Shown here: one piece after another, positions 47,241-57,122 of the stretch
Layout of the letters: the number at the start of each line of letters is the position of its first letter
How positions within the stretch are numbered: the stretch's first letter is position 1
DNA from: Paraburkholderia rhynchosiae
Lineage (GTDB): Bacteria > Pseudomonadota > Gammaproteobacteria > Burkholderiales > Burkholderiaceae
Direction of reading: 5' to 3'
Assembly (NCBI RefSeq): GCF_002879865.1
Contig: NZ_PNXY01000003.1
Span: 186,001 to 250,000 of the forward strand
DNA: 64,000 nt
Notes under the pieces: generated by a model
What the model was told of the DNA's origin: nothing
The model's database searches: none
What the model saw: the letters and a program-made list of their open reading frames with translations, nothing else
Translations under genes and position numbers: made by a program

Positions 47241-50200
47241 TTACTGCGGATGCTTGCCTGTTTCCACTTGCTGCATTGGCGCGGTGTCGGCCGGCGGCAA
47301 CGGCTTGCGCTCGCGAACGGCGCGAGGCGGCCTGACCGTTTGTGCGGCGGCTTCCTGTGCGGCGCGCAGTTTCTCGGCGTCGGTATTCACCCAGACGAGA
47401 CCGGCCTGTTCCAGCACCGGCTTCAGGGCTTCCGCCGAAACGCCGCCATTGAACGATGCCTGCGTTGCTTGCGTTGCTTGCGTTGCTTGCGTTGCTTGCG
47501 TGGGCTGCGCGGCGTGCGGCGCGACGGCGACGGGCGCCGGTTCTACGGCTGCCGATTCCACCGCCGGCGCAACCGCCGCCACGACAGGCTTCGGTTCGAC
47601 GATCTCTGCTTGCGGCTCCGGTTCAGCGGCCGGGGCTGCGATGACCTCAGCCGGAGCCGCGGTCTCGAACGGAGCCGGCGCGGCTTGCGCTTCGGCGGCC
47701 GGCGCAACAGCCGCCGTCTCTTCACGAACGACCGGTTCCACCAACGAAACCGTCTCCGCAGCCGCAGGTGCAGCTTGCGCCGGTTCGACCGGCGCCGCGG
47801 CTTGCGCGGCAGGCGTTTCCACGACCGGCTCGACGGCAGCCGGAGCAGCCGGCACTTCAGCGACCGGTACGACCGTTTCCGTCTTCGCTGCCTTCTCGGC
47901 GGCGAGAGCCGGCGTTTCCGTTGCAGCGTGCAATTCCGAGACGACAGCCTTCTCCGTAGCGACAGCGGCCACGACGACTTCGACCGGCGCCACTTCCTTC
48001 GCTTGCTCGACTTCGGCCTTGCGTTCCGCCGGCTGATGCGCCGTGCGCACCGGTGCTTCATCGCCCACGTTGACGTTGTCGCCTTCAGCTTCCGCGACGT
48101 CCGCTGCCAGGTTGCCGTTCACGTCTTCCTCGCGCTCACGACGACCGCCGCGACGGCCGCGACGGCGGCGACGGCGCTCTTCACCTTCGCGCGCCACCGC
48201 TTCCTGATCGGCCGGCGCTGCGTTTTCGCCCACGGTGACCTGGTGTTGCGCCAGTTCCTCCGCGGTTGGCGCGTCGGCTTGCGTCAACGCATCCGCGGTT
48301 TCGGTCTGCTGCTTGCGACGCTCGCCGCGCTCAGCGCGCTCGCCACGTTCACGGCGCTCACCGCGTTCCTGGCGTTCGCCGCGCGGTGCGCTTTCCACCG
48401 TTTCTGCACGCTCGCTGCCGCGATTGTCGCGGTCGCGGCTTTCACGGCCTTCCCGTGCTTCACGCGGTTCGCGGCCTTCACGTGCTTCGCGGTTGCCACG
48501 CGGTTCGCGGCCCTCACGCGCCTCGCGCGGTTCACGGCCTTCGCGTGGTTCGCGTACCTCGCGGCCTTCACGCGGTTCGCGTTCCTCGCGACGCTGCGAC
48601 GGCTGCTGGCCTTGACGGCCGCCGTTCGCACCCTCGCCACGGCCGGCTGCATCGCGGCCGCCCGCGCCAGTACGGCGGTTGCGGTTGCGGTCGCCGCCGC
48701 GTTCGCCGGTGCGCTCACCACGCTCTGGGCGCTCGCCGCGTTGCGGACGCGCCTGCTTTTCGGTCGCAGCCGGTGCGACAGGCGCCGGCGCCGCCGGCTG
48801 CACGCCGAACAGATTCTTCAACCAGCCGATGAAGCCGCCGCTTGCCTGCGTCACCATGGCCGGAGCCGGCGCTGCGACCGGGCGAACCGGCGCGCTCGGC
48901 GCCGGCTTCTCGGGCGTGATGCCCTTGACCGCCGCTTCCTGCTTCGGCTTCACTTCTTCCGTGCGCTTGCTGTAGCCAGTTTCCGACTCGAGTTCGCGAG
49001 CCGCTTCTTCTGCCATCTTCCAGGAAGAGCGCGGTTCGTCGAGGCGAGCGTCGTCGTGGCGCAGACGTTCGAGCTTGTAATGCGGAGTATCGAGGTGCTT
49101 GTTCGGCACCAGCACGACGTTGACCTTGAAGCGCGATTCGATCTTGTTGATTTCCGAGCGCTTTTCGTTGAGCAGGAAGGCCGTCACTTCGACAGGCACC
49201 TGGCAATGGATCGCCGCGGTGTTTTCCTTCATCGCTTCTTCCTGAATGATCCGCAGCACTTGCAGCGCGGACGATTCGGTATCGCGGATGTGTCCCGTGC
49301 CGTTGCAGCGCGGGCAGGTCACGTGGCTGCCTTCCGACAGCGCCGGGCGCAGACGCTGACGTGACAGTTCCATCAGGCCGAAGCGCGAGATCTTGCCCAT
49401 CTGGACGCGCGCACGGTCGTGCTTGAGCGCGTCTTTCAGGCGTTGTTCGACTTCGCGCTGGCTCTTGGCCGACTCCATGTCGATGAAGTCGATCACGATC
49501 AGGCCGCCCAGGTCGCGCAGACGCAACTGGCGCGCGACTTCGTCCGCGGCTTCGAGGTTGGTGCGCGCGGCCGTTTCCTCGATGTCGGCGCCTTTCGTGG
49601 CGCGAGCCGAGTTCACGTCGATCGCCACCAGTGCTTCGGTGTGGTCGATCACGATGGCGCCGCCCGAGGGCAGCGGTACCGTGCGCGAGTACGCCGTTTC
49701 GATCTGGTGTTCTATCTGGAAACGCGAGAAAAGCGGCACATCGTCGTGATAGCGCTTCACCTTGCTGACATTGTCCGGCATCACGATATCCATGAAGGCG
49801 CGCGCCTGGTCATGAATTTCAGTGGTATCGATCAGGATTTCGCCGATATCCGGCTGGAAATAGTCGCGAATCGCGCGAATCACGAGGCTTGATTCGAGAT
49901 AAATCAGCATCGGCTGGCCGGCCGAACCGCTTTGCGACGCGGCTTCGATCGCGCGCCACAACTGCATCAGGTAGTTCAGGTCCCACTGCAGCTCTTCGGC
50001 GCTGCGGCCAATACCGGCCGTGCGCGCGATGATGCTCATGCCTTCCGGCAATTGCAGCTGCGCCATGGTTTCGCGCAGTTCCTGACGATCGTCGCCTTCG
50101 ATCCGGCGCGACACACCACCGCCGCGCGGGTTGTTCGGCATCAGGACCAGATAGCGGCCGGCGAGCGAAATGAACGTGGTGAGGGCGGCGCCCTTGTTGC

Positions 50201-50525
50201 CGCGCTCTTCCTTTTCGACCTGAACGATCAGTTCCTGGCCTTCCTTCAGCGCGTCCTGAATGCGCGCGGAGCGCATGTCGACGCCGTCGCGGAAATACTG
50301 GCGGGCGACTTCCTTGAACGGCAGAAAGCCGTGGCGGTCTTCGCCGTAGTTGACGAAACAGGCTTCGAGCGACGGCTCGATGCGGGTAATGATGCCCTTG
50401 TAAATATTGCCTTTGCGCTGTTCGCGCCCGGCGGTTTCGATGTCGATGTCGATGAGTTTTTGCCCATCGACGATGGCGACGCGCAGTTCTTCCTGCTGCG
50501 TCGCATTAAACAACATGCGTTTCAT
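47241..50525 (-). CDS. rne: ribonuclease E
   Basis: Endoribonuclease and degradosome scaffold, 1094 residues. S1 domain about 35-120; catalytic Asp303 ([13 protein letters not shown]) and Asp346 (IVIDFIDM) are at the same numbers as in E. coli; the Zn-link cysteines are 404 and 407 (CPRCNGTGH). A short amphipathic segment [13 protein letters not shown] (563-575) may attach it to the membrane. The C-terminal half is low complexity: Arg/Glu/Gly-rich RNA-binding repeats (about 650-770) and an Ala/Val/Glu/Pro-rich part with a TQA repeat near the end. Divergent from rluC, long leader. Confidence 0.97.
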   Translation of the reverse strand: MKRMLFNATQQEELRVAIVDGQKLIDIDIETAGREQRKGNIYKGIITRIEPSLEACFVNYGEDRHGFLPFKEVARQYFRDGVDMRSARIQDALKEGQELIVQVEKEERGNKGAALTTFISLAGRYLVLMPNNPRGGGVSRRIEGDDRQELRETMAQLQLPEGMSIIARTAGIGRSAEELQWDLNYLMQLWRAIEAASQSGSAGQPMLIYLESSLVIRAIRDYFQPDIGEILIDTTEIHDQARAFMDIVMPDNVSKVKRYHDDVPLFSRFQIEHQIETAYSRTVPLPSGGAIVIDHTEALVAIDVNSARATKGADIEETAARTNLEAADEVARQLRLRDLGGLIVIDFIDMESAKSQREVEQRLKDALKHDRARVQMGKISRFGLMELSRQRLRPALSEGSHVTCPRCNGTGHIRDTESSALQVLRIIQEEAMKENTAAIHCQVPVEVTAFLLNEKRSEINKIESRFKVNVVLVPNKHLDTPHYKLERLRHDDARLDEPRSSWKMAEEAARELESETGYSKRTEEVKPKQEAAVKGITPEKPAPSAPVRPVAAPAPAMVTQASGGFIGWLKNLFGVQPAAPAPVAPAATEKQARPQRGERPERGERTGERGGDRNRNRRTGAGGRDAAGRGEGANGGRQGQQPSQRREEREPREGREVREPREGREPREAREGREPRGNREAREGREPREAREGRESRDRDNRGSERAETVESAPRGERQERGERRERGERAERGERRKQQTETADALTQADAPTAEELAQHQVTVGENAAPADQEAVAREGEERRRRRRGRRGGRREREEDVNGNLAADVAEAEGDNVNVGDEAPVRTAHQPAERKAEVEQAKEVAPVEVVVAAVATEKAVVSELHAATETPALAAEKAAKTETVVPVAEVPAAPAAVEPVVETPAAQAAAPVEPAQAAPAAAETVSLVEPVVREETAAVAPAAEAQAAPAPFETAAPAEVIAAPAAEPEPQAEIVEPKPVVAAVAPAVESAAVEPAPVAVAPHAAQPTQATQATQATQATQASFNGGVSAEALKPVLEQAGLVWVNTDAEKLRAAQEAAAQTVRPPRAVRERKPLPPADTAPMQQVETGKHPQ
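47460..47502 (-). repeat. 9-nt tandem repeat encoding (Thr-Gln-Ala)n in rne
   Basis: Five copies of a 9-nt unit, in frame, encode [15 protein letters not shown] in the RNase E tail near the C-terminus. Units are nearly identical at DNA level, so copy number can vary without a frameshift. Confidence 0.9.
48300..48600 (-). repeat. Arg/Glu/Gly-rich repeat block in the RNase E tail
   Basis: Imperfect repeats of [15 protein letters not shown] and [15 protein letters not shown] type, about 100 residues. They match the arginine-rich RNA-binding region of RNase E but are more regular and longer than in E. coli. Confidence 0.8.
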
Positions 50526-51256
50526 TGAACGGCTCCAGAGCGGCCTGGCCGGCCCGTCGCTTACGCGGTTGTCAGTCGCGAAAGCGAAGCGGGCAGCGGC
50601 AGCCGCGCCTTATTGTGTTTTCACAAGCACGCTGGAGCGGGAAGAATGGCGGGAGAATTGCCTGAGAGGGCCCCGCCCCAGGAAAAAGGGGCGCGGTGCC
50701 GCAGGGCACATGCGAACACGGCTTCAAATAACGACCCGACACGCCGCGGGTTCTGCCAGCAGACCTTCATAAGCCTCCGTCCCCTCTCGCCGGTGCGCCA
50801 ACTGGGCGCGTGACCGGAGGGTCGAAGGCTGCGGTCGTGCCGCAACGGGAAGTTCGCGCAGGCGGCGCGTCTTTTCCTGCTGGGGGTGTCTCGCCTCATT
50901 TTGACGTCGCCAAGTCTTGTACTTTCTACAAGACGCCATGGGCGCACGCCGTATTTTCGCAACCTGCAGCTTCGTACAGCAGGGCGTGAGACCGCCCGAT
51001 ACCGAAGCTGGAAGTTAAATTCTTTTTTACCAAAATTCCGTTACCGTCGAGGCCGACCTTGACCGAACGCGCCTGTGGGCGCCGTCCCTGCCGGGGACCG
51101 ACCTCGTGCGTGCAACTTGTTGCATCTCATTTAAAGGGTGAGCAACCAGACCCCGGCGCAAGTAAAATAACGGTTTATCGCTTGCGCCTGCGCAATCCGC
51201 CCGAATTCCGGACACTGCGCCGGCCGCCGCAGACTGCTGGGCAAATTATATTCAGA
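50526..51256. other. 731-nt divergent rne/rluC intergenic region
   Basis: No supported gene. On the minus strand it should hold the long rne 5' leader: a perfect hairpin at 50914-50934 and a smaller CGCCCC/GGGGCG hairpin at 50674-50693. On the plus strand a -10-like TAAAAT (51163-51168) precedes rluC. Confidence 0.6.
50914..50934 (-). other. perfect hairpin in the rne leader region
   Basis: 8-bp stem GTCTTGTA/TACAAGAC with 5-nt loop, in the expected 5' leader of rne; candidate site for autoregulation (RNase E controls its own mRNA through leader hairpins in E. coli). Confidence 0.45.
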
Positions 51257-52282
51257 ATGAAAGAGTTAGGCAAAATATCCCAGAAATCGGTCGCAAGCGA
51301 CCAGGTCTCGATGATCGAGATCGACGATAGTGCGGCCGGACAGCGCATCGACAATTTTCTCTTGCGCGTCTGTAAAGGCGTCCCGAAAAGCCATATTTAC
51401 CGCATCTTGCGCAGCGGGGAAGTGCGCGTGAATAAGGGGCGGATAGACGCGCAGTACCGTTTGGAACTGGGCGATCTGGTGCGCGTGCCGCCCATTCGTG
51501 TCGCGCAGCCCAACGAGGCGGCCGCTCGGACGGCCGTGCCGAGCGCGGAGTTCAGGATCATCTTCGAAGACGACCATCTGCTGGTGATCGACAAACCGGC
51601 TGGCGTGGCTGTCCATGGCGGCAGCGGCGTCGCGTTCGGCGTGATCGAGCAGATGCGCGAGGCGCGCCCGCAGGCGAAGTTCCTCGAACTCGTGCATCGG
51701 CTGGACCGCGAAACGTCCGGCATTCTGATGCTCGCAAAGAAGCGCTCGGCGCTCGTGCATCTGCACGACCAGATTCGCGAGAACAAGATGGATAAGCGCT
51801 ACTATGCTTGCGTTCACGGCGATTGGGCGAGCGACTGGGGCCGCCGCCGGGCCGTCAAGGAGCCGCTGCACAAATATCTGACCGCGGACGGCGAGCGGCG
51901 CGTTCGTGTCCAGGCCGACGGCCTGGCGTCGCACACGGTCTTCAATCTGATCGACCGCTGGCCGGAGTACGCGCTGCTGGAGGCGGAACTGAAGACGGGC
52001 CGCACGCATCAGATTCGCGTCCATTTGCAGCATCTGGAACTGCCAATCGTTGGAGACGCTAAATACGGGGACTTCGCGCTGAACAAGGCGCTGGCTCGCG
52101 CGAATGCGAAGCCCGGCCTGAAGCGCATGTTCCTGCACGCTTACCGGCTCAAGCTGACGCACCCGGCAACCGGCGCGCCGCTGCAGTTCGAGGCGCCGTT
52201 GCCGGCGGAATGCCGCAGCTTCATCGCGCAGCTCAACGAATTACGAAATGGGTCACACCCGGAGACGGCACCGCATGGCTAG
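51257..52282 (+). CDS. rluC: 23S rRNA pseudouridine synthase RluC
   Basis: Makes pseudouridines 955, 2504 and 2580 in 23S rRNA. 341 residues from the ATG at 51257. S4 domain in the first 95 residues (AGQRIDNFLLRVCKGVPKSHIYRILRSGEVRVNKGRI); catalytic Asp in ELVHRLDRETSG; later KTGRTHQIRVHLQHLELPIVGDAKYGD. Adjacent and divergent to rne as in E. coli. The downstream HAD phosphatase gene overlaps its end by 8 nt. Confidence 0.95.
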   Translation: MKELGKISQKSVASDQVSMIEIDDSAAGQRIDNFLLRVCKGVPKSHIYRILRSGEVRVNKGRIDAQYRLELGDLVRVPPIRVAQPNEAAARTAVPSAEFRIIFEDDHLLVIDKPAGVAVHGGSGVAFGVIEQMREARPQAKFLELVHRLDRETSGILMLAKKRSALVHLHDQIRENKMDKRYYACVHGDWASDWGRRRAVKEPLHKYLTADGERRVRVQADGLASHTVFNLIDRWPEYALLEAELKTGRTHQIRVHLQHLELPIVGDAKYGDFALNKALARANAKPGLKRMFLHAYRLKLTHPATGAPLQFEAPLPAECRSFIAQLNELRNGSHPETAPHG

Positions 52283-52934
52283 AGAGCAATTTGACCTGAT
52301 TGTCTTCGACTGGGACGGGACGCTGATGGATTCGACCGCGCACATCACGCGCAGCATCCAGGCGGCGTGCCGCGATCTCGGTCTGCCGGTTCCAGCGGAC
52401 GAAGCGGCGAGCTATGTCATCGGCCTCGGCCTGCGCGACGCGCTGCAAATCGCCGCGCCCACGCTCGATCCGAGCGACTATCCGCGCCTCGCCGAGCGCT
52501 ACCGTTTTCACTATCTGGTAAAAGACCAGACTACGGAATTGTTCGTCGGCGTGCGCGAGATGCTGCAGGAACTGCGCGATCAGGGCTATCTGCTGGCCGT
52601 GGCGACGGGCAAAAGCCGCGTGGGGCTGAATCGCGCGCTCGACCAGGTGCGGCTTACCAGCCTGTTCGACGGCACGCGTTGCGCGGACGAGACGTTTTCC
52701 AAGCCGCATCCCGCCATGTTGCACGAATTGACGCGCGAGCTCGGGCAGGACCCGGTGCGCACGGTGATGGTCGGCGACACGACGCATGATTTGCAGATGG
52801 CGATCAACGCCGGAGTCGCGGGCATCGGTGTGACCTACGGCGCGCATCCGGCCGGATCGTTGAGCGCGCTCTCGCCGAAATACGTTGCGTCGAGCGTCAA
52901 TGCACTGTCGGGCTGGTTGAGAGAAAACGCATGA
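52275..52934 (+). CDS. HAD-superfamily hydrolase (phosphoglycolate phosphatase-like)
   Basis: 219 residues from the ATG at 52275. HAD motifs: VFDWDGTLMDS (I, nucleophile Asp), VATGKSR (II), KPHPAML (III) and MVGDTTHDLQMAINAG (IV). Cap domain of the small helical type. Likely removes phosphate from a small metabolite; true substrate unknown. Overlaps rluC by 8 nt and is overlapped by the Rieske gene by 4 nt, so all three are co-translated. Confidence 0.9.
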   Translation: MAREQFDLIVFDWDGTLMDSTAHITRSIQAACRDLGLPVPADEAASYVIGLGLRDALQIAAPTLDPSDYPRLAERYRFHYLVKDQTTELFVGVREMLQELRDQGYLLAVATGKSRVGLNRALDQVRLTSLFDGTRCADETFSKPHPAMLHELTRELGQDPVRTVMVGDTTHDLQMAINAGVAGIGVTYGAHPAGSLSALSPKYVASSVNALSGWLRENA

Positions 52935-53347
52935 GTGCGGATGCGAACAGGGCGGCAACCGAAGCGGCGGTGCACGCCGTGCGCATCTGCGCGTCGGAGG
53001 AACTGGTCGACGGCGGCGCCGGCGTTCGGCGTGCCGCCAGGGTTGGCGCTGAAGGAGTGGTGGTATTTTTCGTCCGCTACGACGGCCGCGCGTACGGTTA
53101 CCTGAACCGCTGCGCCCACGTGCCCATGGAGCTGGATTGGGCCGAGGGCCAGTTCTTCGAATCGTCCGGTTTATACTTGATGTGCGCCACCCATGGGGCG
53201 ATTTACGCGCCGGATACCGGCAAATGCGTCGGCGGTCCGTGTCGTGGCGGCCGGCTGCGAGCGCTTCACGTGGACGAGCGTGATACGCCCGAAGGCCGCG
53301 CGGTTTTCTGGCTGCCCGACGGCGAACTCCTCCCGGCCGAGTCCTGA
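52931..53347 (+). CDS. Rieske [2Fe-2S] domain protein
   Basis: 138 residues. Cluster ligands are CAHVPMELDW (C-x-H) and CATHGAIYAP (C-x-x-H) separated by about 19 residues. Small stand-alone Rieske protein, cytosolic, resembling ferredoxin subunits of dioxygenases and NirD-like proteins. Placed between a HAD phosphatase and SppA; partner oxidoreductase not visible. Starts with an ATGA overlap on the previous gene. Confidence 0.9.
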   Translation: MSADANRAATEAAVHAVRICASEELVDGGAGVRRAARVGAEGVVVFFVRYDGRAYGYLNRCAHVPMELDWAEGQFFESSGLYLMCATHGAIYAPDTGKCVGGPCRGGRLRALHVDERDTPEGRAVFWLPDGELLPAES

Positions 53348-53377
53348 TTTGTCTTCCTGAAATATTCCACTGCCCGC

Positions 53378-54382
53378 ATGTCCGACAATTTGACTCCTGA
53401 GACAAAGGACCCGTCTATGACCGGTCGGTCCCGCATTCCCGCCGATGAACCCGGCTGGGAGCGCGCCGCGCTCGAACGCATTGCGCTCGCCGCCATTGAC
53501 GAACAGCGGGCTGCGCGCCGGTGGAAGATTTTTTTCCGCTTCCTTGCCTTGGCGATACTCGGGCTGCTGATCTGGGGCGCGCTCGATTTTTCCGGCGACA
53601 AGCTTGCGGCCACGGGCCGTCATACGGCGTTGATCGCGCTCGATGGGGAAATTTCCGCAGGTTCCAACGCGAACGCTGAAGATATCAACACGGCGCTGGA
53701 AAGCGCGTTCGACGATGCCGGTACGGCGGGCGTCATCCTGCGCTGCAATAGTCCAGGCGGAAGTCCGGTTCAGGCGGGCATCATTTACGACGGAATCCGG
53801 CGATTGCGCGCGAAACATCCGTCAATTCCGCTCTACGTGGTGGTTGGGGATATGTGCGCGTCAGGCGGATATTACGCGGCGGCTGCCGGCGACAAGATTT
53901 ACGTCGACAAGGCGAGCATCGTGGGCTCGATCGGTGTGCTGATGGACAGTTTCGGCTTCACCGGCTTGATGGACAAGCTGGGCATCCAGCGTCGACTGCA
54001 CACATCGGGCGAGAACAAGGGTTTTTTTGACCCGTTCTCCCCCGAAACACCGAAGATGGACCAGCACGCGCAAGACATGCTCGATCAGATTCACGCGCAG
54101 TTTATCGAGGCGGTGCGCCAGGGCCGCGGTAAGCGCCTCCACGAAACGCCGGACATGTTCTCCGGGCTTTTCTGGACCGGCGAGAAGAGCATCGAACTTG
54201 GTCTCGCGGACGGTCTGGGCGATGCGAACTACGTGGCGCGCGAGATTATCAAGGCGCCGGACATCGTCGACTACACGGTCAAGGAGAGCATTACGGATCG
54301 CGTCGCGCGTAAATTTGGCGCGGCGGTGGGCAGCGGCGCCGTGCATGCGATGGCACTTGGCGGGAAGCTGAATTTGCGTTGA
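53378..54382 (+). CDS. sppA: signal peptide peptidase SppA, S49 family
   Basis: 334 residues: one membrane anchor near 50-70 (IFFRFLALAILGLLIWGALDF), then the periplasmic peptidase domain. LRCNSPGGSPVQAG is the conserved start; the likely nucleophile Ser lies in GDMCASGGYYAAAAGD and the general-base Lys in TSGENKGFFDPF. Length equals the short SppA type (B. subtilis-like), not the 618-residue E. coli enzyme. Degrades cleaved signal peptides in the membrane. Ends the rluC-HAD-Rieske-sppA group. Confidence 0.94.
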   Translation: MSDNLTPETKDPSMTGRSRIPADEPGWERAALERIALAAIDEQRAARRWKIFFRFLALAILGLLIWGALDFSGDKLAATGRHTALIALDGEISAGSNANAEDINTALESAFDDAGTAGVILRCNSPGGSPVQAGIIYDGIRRLRAKHPSIPLYVVVGDMCASGGYYAAAAGDKIYVDKASIVGSIGVLMDSFGFTGLMDKLGIQRRLHTSGENKGFFDPFSPETPKMDQHAQDMLDQIHAQFIEAVRQGRGKRLHETPDMFSGLFWTGEKSIELGLADGLGDANYVAREIIKAPDIVDYTVKESITDRVARKFGAAVGSGAVHAMALGGKLNLR

Positions 54383-54406
54383 GCCTGAAGCTTTCCCGAA
54401 TACCTT

Positions 54407-54445
54407 AAAGCCCCGCGCGGTCCGTCAGATCGCGCGGGGCTTTTT
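54407..54445. terminator. bidirectional terminator after sppA
   Basis: 13-bp stem AAAGCCCCGCGCG/CGCGCGGGGCTTT with 11-nt loop and T run, between convergent sppA and the methyltransferase. Confidence 0.93.
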
Positions 54446-54469
54446 GCAAGCGAACACGGCCAGGCTCGC

Positions 54470-55189
54470 TCAAACGGCCAATATCAGAAAAATGGCCGGC
54501 CGCTTGTGCAGGTCGATCGCCGGTTTCTTTTTCCAGTCGGTCACCGTGTGACTGCGGATGGTTTCGCTCTCCAGCGTCAAATCCACCGCGACGCAAACGA
54601 GTGTGGACGGCGCGCAGCTCGCCAGCAACGTGTCGAGCAGCGCGCGGTTGCGGTAAGGCGTCTCAATAAAGATCTGCGTCTGCTTGCCCTTGCGCGACTG
54701 CGTTTCGAGATCGCGCAGGCGCTTGGCCCGCTCGGCTGCGTCGACCGGCAGATAGCCGTGGAACGCGAAGCTTTGGCCGTTGAGCCCGGAAGCCATCAAG
54801 GCCAGCAGAATCGAGCTTGGTCCCACAAACGGCACGACCTTCACGCCACGCTCGTGCGCCCGGCGCACCAGCAGCGCGCCCGGATCGGCGACCGCCGGGC
54901 AACCGGCTTCGGATACGAGACCGGCGTCCGTGCCGGCCAGAACCGGCGCGAGCAGCTTGTCGATCTCGCCGGCCGGCGTATTGACGTTCAGTTCGCGAAT
55001 CTGGATTTCCTGAATCGGCCGATCGGTGCCGACTTTCTTCAGGAATGCGCGCGTGGTCTTCGCGTTTTCGCCGATGTAGTAGTGAAGCGCCGCGGCGCGG
55101 GCGCGCACCGGGGCGGGCAGGACGGCGTCGAGCGCGTCAGCGTCGCCTTCGCCAAGCGTATTCGGGATCAAATAGAGCGTGCCGCTCAT
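54470..55189 (-). CDS. SAM-dependent methyltransferase, RsmI/tetrapyrrole methylase family
   Basis: 239 residues with the tetrapyrrole-methylase layout: LYLIPNTLGE, VSEAGCPAVADPGALLVRRAHERGVKVVPFVGPSSILLALMASGL and FIETPYRNRALLDTLL. RsmI methylates C1402 of 16S rRNA at the 2'-O; this shorter protein is a paralogue-like form whose target is uncertain. It overlaps maf by 4 nt, suggesting a shared transcript. Confidence 0.87.
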   Translation of the reverse strand: MSGTLYLIPNTLGEGDADALDAVLPAPVRARAAALHYYIGENAKTTRAFLKKVGTDRPIQEIQIRELNVNTPAGEIDKLLAPVLAGTDAGLVSEAGCPAVADPGALLVRRAHERGVKVVPFVGPSSILLALMASGLNGQSFAFHGYLPVDAAERAKRLRDLETQSRKGKQTQIFIETPYRNRALLDTLLASCAPSTLVCVAVDLTLESETIRSHTVTDWKKKPAIDLHKRPAIFLILAV

Positions 55190-55803
55190 TGCGCCCCCAA
55201 TAGCGGATAACCCGCCGTCAGCAGCATGCGCGACAGCGCGATCAGCGGCAGGCCGACGAGGGCAGTCGGATCGTCGGAATGGATCGCTTCGAGCAGCGCG
55301 ATGCCGAGCCCCTCGGATTTCGCGCTACCCGCGACGTCGTAAGGCGTTTCGGCGAGCAGATAGGATTGGAGCGCGGCATCCGGCAGATTACGGAATTGCA
55401 CGCGGGTAATGACATCGACGGTTTGCGCCGCGCCCGAGCGGCTGTCGAACAGGCACAGCGCGCTATGAAACAGCACTTCGCGGCCTCGCATAGCCTGTAA
55501 CTGCGCTAGCGCCTTGTCGTGAGTGCCCGGTTTGCCGATTTGCAGGCCGTCGTAAGTGGCGACTTGGTCCGAACCGATGACGAGAGCGGCTTCGTCGGCG
55601 GGCAGTCCGTCGGCCACCGCGCGTGCCTTTGCTTCGGCGAGCCGCAACGCGGTGGCGTCGGGCGTTTCGCCGGCGCGCGGAGTTTCGTCGATCGCGGGCA
55701 CGGCCACGTCGAACGGAATGCGCAGGCGTTCAAGCAGCTCGCGGCGATACGGCGAGCTCGACGCCAGAATCAGGCGTGGCGGGCGTTTGGGGGAATCTGG
55801 CAT
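55186..55803 (-). CDS. Maf-family nucleotide pyrophosphatase (YceF type)
   Basis: 205 residues. Maf motifs: LILASSSPYRRELLERL, ETPDATALRLAEAKA and VIGSDQVATYDG; the second half contains LLAETPYDVAGSAKSEGLGIALLEAIHSDDPTALVGLPL. The SSSPYR start and family variant point to YceF, which hydrolyses m7GTP, rather than to dTTP/UTP-specific Maf. Likely house-cleaning enzyme for modified nucleotides. Neighbour of yceD on the opposite strand. Confidence 0.88.
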   Translation of the reverse strand: MPDSPKRPPRLILASSSPYRRELLERLRIPFDVAVPAIDETPRAGETPDATALRLAEAKARAVADGLPADEAALVIGSDQVATYDGLQIGKPGTHDKALAQLQAMRGREVLFHSALCLFDSRSGAAQTVDVITRVQFRNLPDAALQSYLLAETPYDVAGSAKSEGLGIALLEAIHSDDPTALVGLPLIALSRMLLTAGYPLLGAQ

Positions 55804-56095
55804 GGTCGATCAACGGCTAAAAGGGCGGGGCGTACCAGGTTGCGCGCGAATCGCGCTTGTACGGGCTTAAGTGTTTGACTCGAAAAGACAAAACGGATAT
55901 GATTTCGGGCTTTTCATCGGTATGCTTGCGTCAAGCGGGCCTCGGTGCGTGCCAGAGTCGCGCGGTTTGCTGCGGTTGCAAATACAGCGCGGCGACAATG
56001 CTTAATGGCGCGGCGCTGAAGTTTCGCGGGCTGCCTTGCAAACTGGTTTAACCCGTGATTTACCCGGCGAAATCCTTGCCGACGCAGGAGCGCAC

Positions 56096-56740
56096 ATGAC
56101 TCAACATCCTGGCAAACCTGCTGGTCTGTCCGACCCGCATGAGCTTGATCTTTTCGAATTTGCGCGGAGTGGGCGGCAGGCCGCGGGTGTCGTGCGCGTC
56201 TCGCAACTGCCGCGCATGTTAAACGAAGTCCCGGCAGAAGCGCCAGACCGCGACACAGCGTTCACCTGGCAAGCGGAAGGGGCGACGCAGCCGGAATTGC
56301 AGGACGACGGCACCGAGGGCCCCCAGCCGTATTTGAGGTTGGCGATTCACGGCGCTGCATGGCTCGAATGTCAGCGGTGCATGACACCGTATTCGCAGGC
56401 GTTCAACGTCGACGCAACCTATAGGATCGTCAGCACTGAGGCGGAAGCCGAAGAGTTTCCGCTCGATGAGGACGAAGTCGAAGTGATCGTGGGCTCGCGC
56501 CAGTTCGATCTCGTCGACTTGATCGAAGAAGAGTTGCTGCTTTCCTTGCCGCTCGTGCCCAAGCACGAGGTTTGTCCCGAGGTGCACGAGAGTCTTGTCT
56601 CTGGTGTGGCCGGTGCAGAAGGCGAGGGCGACGAAGCTGCGGTGGACGAAGCCGGTGAGGGCAGCGAGCCCGAGCGGCCGAATCCGTTTGCGGCGCTCGA
56701 AAGTCTCAAGCGCGGTGAGCCGGACGACAAGAAGCACTGA
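56096..56740 (+). CDS. yceD: YceD/DUF177 family protein, large ribosomal RNA accumulation
   Basis: 214 residues from the ATG at 56096, with CAGGAG upstream. DUF177 features: LRLAIHGAAWLECQRCMTPYSQAF (Cys pair), LDEDEVEVIVGSRQFDLVDLIEEELLLSLPLVPKHEVC, and an acidic/Glu-rich linker before NPFAALESLKR, the usual C-terminal motif. In other bacteria YceD is needed for 23S rRNA accumulation and is encoded just before rpmF, as here. Confidence 0.93.
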   Translation: MTQHPGKPAGLSDPHELDLFEFARSGRQAAGVVRVSQLPRMLNEVPAEAPDRDTAFTWQAEGATQPELQDDGTEGPQPYLRLAIHGAAWLECQRCMTPYSQAFNVDATYRIVSTEAEAEEFPLDEDEVEVIVGSRQFDLVDLIEEELLLSLPLVPKHEVCPEVHESLVSGVAGAEGEGDEAAVDEAGEGSEPERPNPFAALESLKRGEPDDKKH

Positions 56741-56841
56741 ACAGTTGCATGGAAGCGCGATGCGGGCGCATTGGCCATTCGGCCAGTGGCGGAGACCGGA
56801 TCGGGCTGTGTTAGAATTCGGAAAATTTTTAGGAGTTAGTC

Positions 56842-57021
56842 ATGGCAGTTCAGCAAAATAAGAAGTCGCCGTCGAAGCGCGGCATGCACCGTTCGCACGA
56901 TTTCCTGACGGCGGCGCCGCTGGCCGTGGAACCGAGCACGGGCGAAGTGCATCTGCGTCACCACGTCAGCCCGAACGGCTACTATCGCGGTAAGAAAGTC
57001 GTCAAGACGAAGAACGACTAA
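56842..57021 (+). CDS. rpmF: 50S ribosomal protein L32
   Basis: 59 residues: [20 protein letters not shown], then [21 protein letters not shown]. Lacks the zinc-binding cysteine pairs of the C+ form, so it is the zinc-independent type. RBS AGGAG at 56831-56835. Classic yceD-rpmF-plsX-fab order. A terminator lies between it and plsX. Confidence 0.97.
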
Positions 57022-57092
57022 TCGTTTCACTGCGTTGCGCCCACCGGCGTTTCGCGTGGCGATCAGCTCGCTTGACATTTTCCCGGCTCGGC

Positions 57093-57122
57093 AAAAAGGC
57101 GGCATTCAACTGCCGCTTTTTT
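57093..57122 (+). terminator. terminator after rpmF
   Basis: AAAAAG-GCGGCA/TGCCGC-TTTTTT stem with 6-nt loop and T run, 71 nt after rpmF and 71 nt before plsX. It may partly separate L32 from the fab genes. Confidence 0.85.

Noticed and set aside
47250-49364. 704-codon open frame on the plus strand, antisense to rne
   Set aside because: It mirrors the repeat-rich RNase E tail; its Arg/Leu/Phe-rich product has no domain or RBS, and rne itself has all catalytic residues.
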